From positions 252,399,981 to 252,463,980 of the forward strand of contig NC_084480.1 of NCBI RefSeq assembly GCF_030035675.1: DNA of 64,000 nt, written 5' to 3'. The notes below the pieces were generated by a model, which worked only from the letters and a program-made list of their open reading frames with translations, ran no database searches and was not told where the DNA came from. The translations under genes were made by a program, and so were the position numbers. This stretch comes from Rhineura floridana. Its lineage: Eukaryota; Chordata; Lepidosauria; Squamata; Rhineuridae. Positions 59,390 through 64,000 of this stretch are shown one piece after another; the first letter of the stretch is position 1; each line of letters starts with the position of its first letter.

Positions 59390-60570
59390 TCCTGTTACCA
59401 AAAGCTAGAAACAGGAAGCAGAGAGTAAGAATAAATGGACAATTCTCCCAGTGGAAGGATGTAGGAAGTGGAGTCCCCTAAGTTTCAGTATTAGCATCTG
59501 TGCTTTTTAACTAGTTTGCAGAAGATTTGGAGTGGTGGTTGAGCAGTGAGGTAGCCAAGTTTACTGATGATACCAAATTGTTCAGGGTGGTTAAAACAAT
59601 TTTCCATGCTAGAGATCATTAAGAAAGCTATTGAAAATAAAACTGCTGATATAATAATGCTGTTGTATAAATCTATGGTGTGACTACATTTGGAATACTA
59701 TGTACAGTTCTAGTCACCTCACCTCACCTCAAAAAGGATATTGTAGAATTGGAAAAGGTTCAGAAAAGGGCAACCAGAATGATGGAGCGACTCCCTTATG
59801 AAGAAAGGTTGCAGCATTTGGGGCTTTTTAGTTTAGAGAAAAGGCAATTCAGAACTGACATGATAGAAGTGTATAAAATTATGCTTGGCATGGAGAAAGT
59901 GGATAGGGAAAAGTTTTCTCCCTTTTATATAATACTAGAACTTGTGGATGTTCAATGAAGCTGAATGTTGGAAGATTCAGGACAGACAATTCAGGACACG
60001 CAGTGCATAGATAAACTATGGAATTTGCTCCCACAAGAGGCAGTGATGGCCACCAGCTTGGATGGCTTTAAAAGATTAGACAAATTAATGGAGGATAAGG
60101 CTATCAGCGGTTACCAGCCCTGATGGCTATGCTCTGCCATCATAGTCAGAGGCAGTATGCTTCTGAAAACCAGATCCCAAAAGCTGCAAGAGGGGAGAAG
60201 GCTCTTGCAGTCAGGTCCTGCTTGTGAGCTTCCTATGGGCAAGTAGTTGGCCACTGTGAGAACAGATAAAGTCTTTAATGGTGGGTCCGTAAGTGACTGT
60301 GGAGGCCAATTCTGGATCCACACAGTGAGGACATAGGTTTCCAGCTGGAAGATGGTCACGATGAGGATTTGCTTGACGTGCCTTCCGCTTAGCTAGTTTG
60401 TCCCTTTCACCCTGTACTCATGCTTCTTCAAAGTCTATAGCACCTTTGATAATGGCCAACCTCCAATTAGGACGCTCACGGGCCACGAGTGATCACCAAT
60501 GAATGACTGAATGAATATTGGACTAGATGGACCACTGGCCTGATCCAGCAGACTCTTCTTATGTTCTTAA
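59390..60570 (+). mobile_element. CR1 LINE, internally deleted and interrupted
   Basis: RT palm pieces (INGQFSQWKDVGSGVP, then AKFTDDTKLF near 59555) are followed, after an internal deletion, by LEKVQKRATRM, YEERLQHLGLFSLEKRQ and the 3' part ending tagatggaccactggcctga tccagcag ... cttatgttctta. A foreign segment (60264-60510) interrupts the 3' UTR. Confidence 0.9.
60264..60510 (-). mobile_element. Unidentified insert in the CR1 3' UTR
   Basis: The CR1 sequence stops after ccactgtgagaacag and resumes at tggactagatgg, with about 247 bp in between. On the minus strand a frame gives GERDKLAKRKARQANPHRDH and NLCPHCVDPELASTVTYGP, a basic stretch plus Cys-Pro-His-Cys that could be the end of another LINE ORF. 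The family is not recognised. Confidence 0.55.
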
Positions 60571-60574
60571 CAAA

Positions 60575-61390
60575 AAGAAATCTCTGCAAACTGGGTGAAT
60601 GAGCAGTAATATGGCAAATGCATTTCATTATCAGGAAGTATGAAATGATACACATTGAGGGGAAAAAGCTTCACATGTATATTAATAGAGTGTGGACTGG
60701 TGGAATGATACCTTGGAGTCATGGTAGATAGCTTGATAAAGGTGGATAGCTTGATAAAGATCTCAACTCAGAGTGTGGCAGCTGTGAAAAAGGTGAATTC
60801 CCTGCTAGGGCTAATTAGGAAAGGGACTGAAAATAGAATGATAATGGTGTTATACAAATCTGTGGTGCAACTGCACTTGGAATACTGTATATAATTCATC
60901 TCAAGGAGGATAGTGATAAGTTGGAAAAGGTGCAGAAAAGTACACCAAAAATGATTAGCAGACTAGAGCAACTTTCCCATATAAGAGGTGTGCAAAATCA
61001 TGCATGGTGTGAAGAAAATGGATAGAGGTAAGTTTTTCTCCATCTCTCATAATATTAGAGATAATATATTGGGGTCATCCCATGAAAATGAGTTTTGGAA
61101 AATCCAAGACAGGCAAATAAGGAACTTTGCACGGCACACAGTTAAACTAAGGAACTCACTCCCACAAAAGGTCAATTAGACAAATTCATCGAGAATAAGG
61201 CAATGTACCAACTTCAGAGTCCAGCTGCCTCTGAACACCAATTGCTGGAAATCACAAGCAGGGAAAGTACACTAAGGTGATGCTTTTGAGCTTCCCATAG
61301 GCACCTGGTTGGTCATTGTGACTAGATGGTCCTTTGGTCTGATCCAGAAGGGCTCTTTGTATATTTTCTTGGAAGCGTATTATATGCTGC
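60575..61390 (+). mobile_element. CR1 LINE, diverged 3' part
   Basis: It begins at the same internal point as the copy at position 1 (aaactgggtgaatgagcag), continues through gcagctgtgaaaaaggtgaa and kin of the LEKVQK region, and ends ggtccatttgg-like cctttggtctgatccagaag. Many frame breaks. Confidence 0.85.
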
Positions 61391-61549
61391 AAGATCAATT
61401 ATGTTGTTCACCTTTGTAAGCTGCTTTGGTACAATCAAATAACTATATGAAGCTACAAGCCATTTATAGTACCATGATTACTGTAGTGCTAGTTATAAAC
61501 AAGGGTTAAAATGCCCTTTTGGCAAGAGCCCATCAACTTGGCAATTAAA

Positions 61550-61822
61550 TGCTCTTATTCATTTTAATAATTCACTAATAGGCAAAAACCTTGCAGTTTA
61601 AGAACGTACCTATAGGCCACAGATATTTCTATCAAACTTTAAAAAGCAGGGAAATTGGGCAGCTATAGTGAATGCATCAGGGGAGTAGGAGACCTGACCT
61701 CTCTGAGATATTGGAGTGCCCCACAAATTTGTCAAAAGGAAAACACAATTTGGGTTAGTCTTTCACAGTCCAATCCACTTGCTGTGTAGCTTGGAAGAAT
61801 TTGGTAACATGTGCCTCTGAGC
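61550..61822 (-). repeat. Unnamed dispersed repeat, copy 2
   Basis: Reverse complement of about 5064-5325 with only scattered differences (shared words such as ccaatttccctgctttttaa and caaattcttccaagctacac). Confidence 0.75.
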
Positions 61823-61829
61823 TTACAAA

Positions 61830-64000
61830 AACCTTACAAAAAAATTAAAGGGGAAAATCCTTCCCTCAAAAACCCAATGAGATCGAGCATGCTCAGAAAC
61901 CATGGGATGTTTAGTGTCAATTGGAAAAGAAGAATGGAAAATGAGGGGGGAAATGATGGAATGATCTACTGAAGGAGCACATGACACAACACCCCATACA
62001 CTGGAACTTTTTGTTGCAGACCCCACTTATAAATCTCTATTTGTGAAATTCCAGAAATAGTCTGATCTTGGTGACAGATAAGGCTGATTCAGACATCACA
62101 GCAAACCATGTTTCCCCACTATATGAAGTTAAGATGAGACTTGGGCTCATGCATTCCTCCTTACATTCTCCACTTCTTGCCAAAGTAGATGGACAGCTTT
62201 CACTTCCATTTTCAAGTAACCACAACTCCCCAGGATACCCATATTCATGGAACTGTGGTCTGTGGTTTGTTTAAACTATGGTTAATGACAACAAACCACA
62301 GTTTTCCATTACTTCTAAATCAGGCCAGAAATCAGGCCATACATTATTTGTACAGATTTTGAGACACAGGTGTGAGTATGAAAACTGCATGTATGTGTTT
62401 GAAAAAACATTCCAAGAAGTAATTCTGAAAACAGATGAGGTCAAATTGTCCAATAAAGCTAATAGAGCTTTAAAAAAAACAGATCTCATAAAGATGCAGA
62501 CATTACAAATTGAGCAGCTTTGCGTTTTGGCAGTATTCCAACTTAATGGAAAACAATCAATCTAAAAATTCATTCTAAGAATTGTCTTCTGTTTCATTTC
62601 AATTATATCTCCCAAAGAATCTAGCAATTTTTAGCTGGCCAGTACTGTTTTTAACCTATCCATTTAACTTCAGATGAAATAAAAAACTATACACATTTAC
62701 ATATCATGAAAATAATATCTTTAATATACAGTTATACTTACAATACACCATTGACATTTGTTCATATACATAGTAGGGCTATTTATTAAATAAATGTTCC
62801 TCATGCCAAAACCTGTAAGGAGATTATCAAGCCAGCACTGAATTTCACAAACACACACTTAGTTTTAACAATGGAATGTATTCACTGAACCAATCATTTG
62901 TTTCATTTTGAAATTCATATTTTTGACATACATGGAACCCATTAGGAAACTGACTAACTGAAATTGGAAGCTATTTTGATAAGAGTTAAAAAAAGTTTGT
63001 CTGAAATTTTGCCATTATTTTATACCTGATCAGCTTCTTTAATCAGGAATTTCTTAAAAACCTATTTTTAAAAAAAGATTTTTGTTTTAGATATTAGTGA
63101 GGCTTATATGTTCCATTTAGCTTTCAGAGTGTATAAATCAAAATGGTATTCCACTTCTTTTTCTGTTATATACTATTTATATAGACTCATCTCATGAATG
63201 GATTGCTTCAACTAAAAGGCAATCACATGCTGTAATACCAACTTTACATTTCAGTTTCAAAAATAGCACTCTTTACACTTTTGGAAATTAATGCTCATAT
63301 TGCAACTGCCCCAGTATAATACTAGTGATGGTAAGTATGAGCCCCCTACACACCTATCCCTTCATGTAGGAAGTAGCTACTGTGTAACACTTTCACCGTT
63401 CCCAGCCTTGCAGAATGAGCTGAGCTGGATCTGTTTCACTCCACCATTCACAGCCAGATGCAGCTCATATTAAATGGTGTTCTTGCCACCTCTAGATTCC
63501 CTGAGGCAATGATAATTAATTCAGTGTATCATTGTTTGTCCAAGCCTCTTAAAGCTTTTGGGCTGATGTTAAGGCACAGGTTTATATGGCCCAGACTGCA
63601 TTAGGTCTGATTTGCTATTGTTTTTTTTTCTCATTGCAATTGATAAAGACCCTCTTACAGCTGGGCAGGCTTTTAATGTGGACCAAATGAGAAATGAAGC
63701 CACATCCCTTCAGGAATGTTGCAAAGTGCCCTAGTCTGTTTGGCCAGTACATCTCTCCACCTCCTACTGTATCTGAAACAAACCAGTTGTATTAATATAC
63801 AGGGGAGAGAAAGGGATGGTTAACTTTCCTTCTGCGAACTTCCTGAAGTTTTCTCTTAGGACTACGCTGTTGAACTAATCCACCCTATTCTACTTCAAAT
63901 CAAACTGTTGCCATTACAAAATCAAATTATACATTATAATTATTGTCACAGACACTTTATTGTAATTTGTCATAAAGTAAATAAATTTAGCTTTACCCAC
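61830..64000. other. Intergenic; possible antisense 3' UTR of the next gene
   Basis: No exon or repeat is recognised. From about 62690 the sequence is AT-rich and repeat-free, and the minus strand has ATTAAA at 62720-62725. In human the next gene is GAREM1 on the opposite strand, so this could be its 3' UTR; that is inference from synteny only. Confidence 0.25.

Noticed and set aside
1-64000. LTR retrovirus or other capsid-bearing element
   Set aside because: No paired long terminal repeats, primer-binding site or gag, protease, integrase or envelope-like frames were recognised on either strand.

Overview
The window is vertebrate nuclear DNA, most likely from a squamate reptile (lizard or snake). 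This rests on RTE-BovB LINEs together with tRNA-headed SINEs that end in a BovB-like tail (the Sauria SINE type), plus CR1 LINEs, a Penelope-like element and many small hAT-type elements. The species cannot be fixed from the sequence.

Two host genes are visible, both on the + strand and in the order known around human 18q12 (RNF138 then MEP1B). The last three coding exons of RNF138 (E3 ubiquitin ligase; two C2H2-type zinc fingers and the C-terminal ubiquitin-interacting motif) lie at 1160-5637; the RING end is left of the window. The complete MEP1B gene (meprin A subunit beta) runs from the start codon at 22003 to the stop at 55982. Its 15 exons have matching splice phases and encode a predicted 724-residue type I membrane metalloprotease: signal peptide, propeptide, astacin domain, MAM, MATH, EGF-like domain, transmembrane helix and short tail. 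A compact TATA-containing promoter precedes exon 1. The two genes are neighbours by synteny and do not form an operon or pathway.

Layout: 1-952 CR1 LINE; 1160-5710 RNF138 end; 5711-21870 intergenic, with a BovB remnant, a Penelope-like element (8315-9745), SINEs, hAT ends and a hammerhead-like motif on the minus strand (about 21200-21246); 21900-56059 MEP1B, whose introns hold most of the young insertions; 56060-64000 intergenic, with an antisense BovB copy (57064-59210) split by a Tigger-like MITE and then two CR1 copies.

The most informative structures are insertions with readable target site duplications: a 2.6-kb hAT-like element in intron 1 ending just upstream of a 19-nt micro-exon; a BovB copy with the 5' inversion expected from twin priming; a SINE nested in a foldback element; a perfect 8-bp-TSD hAT MITE; and a 310-bp foldback hAT element. 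I see no LTR retrovirus, Polinton, CRISPR array, rRNA or genuine tRNA gene. I found no convincing undescribed system; the hammerhead-like core is the most unusual signal.
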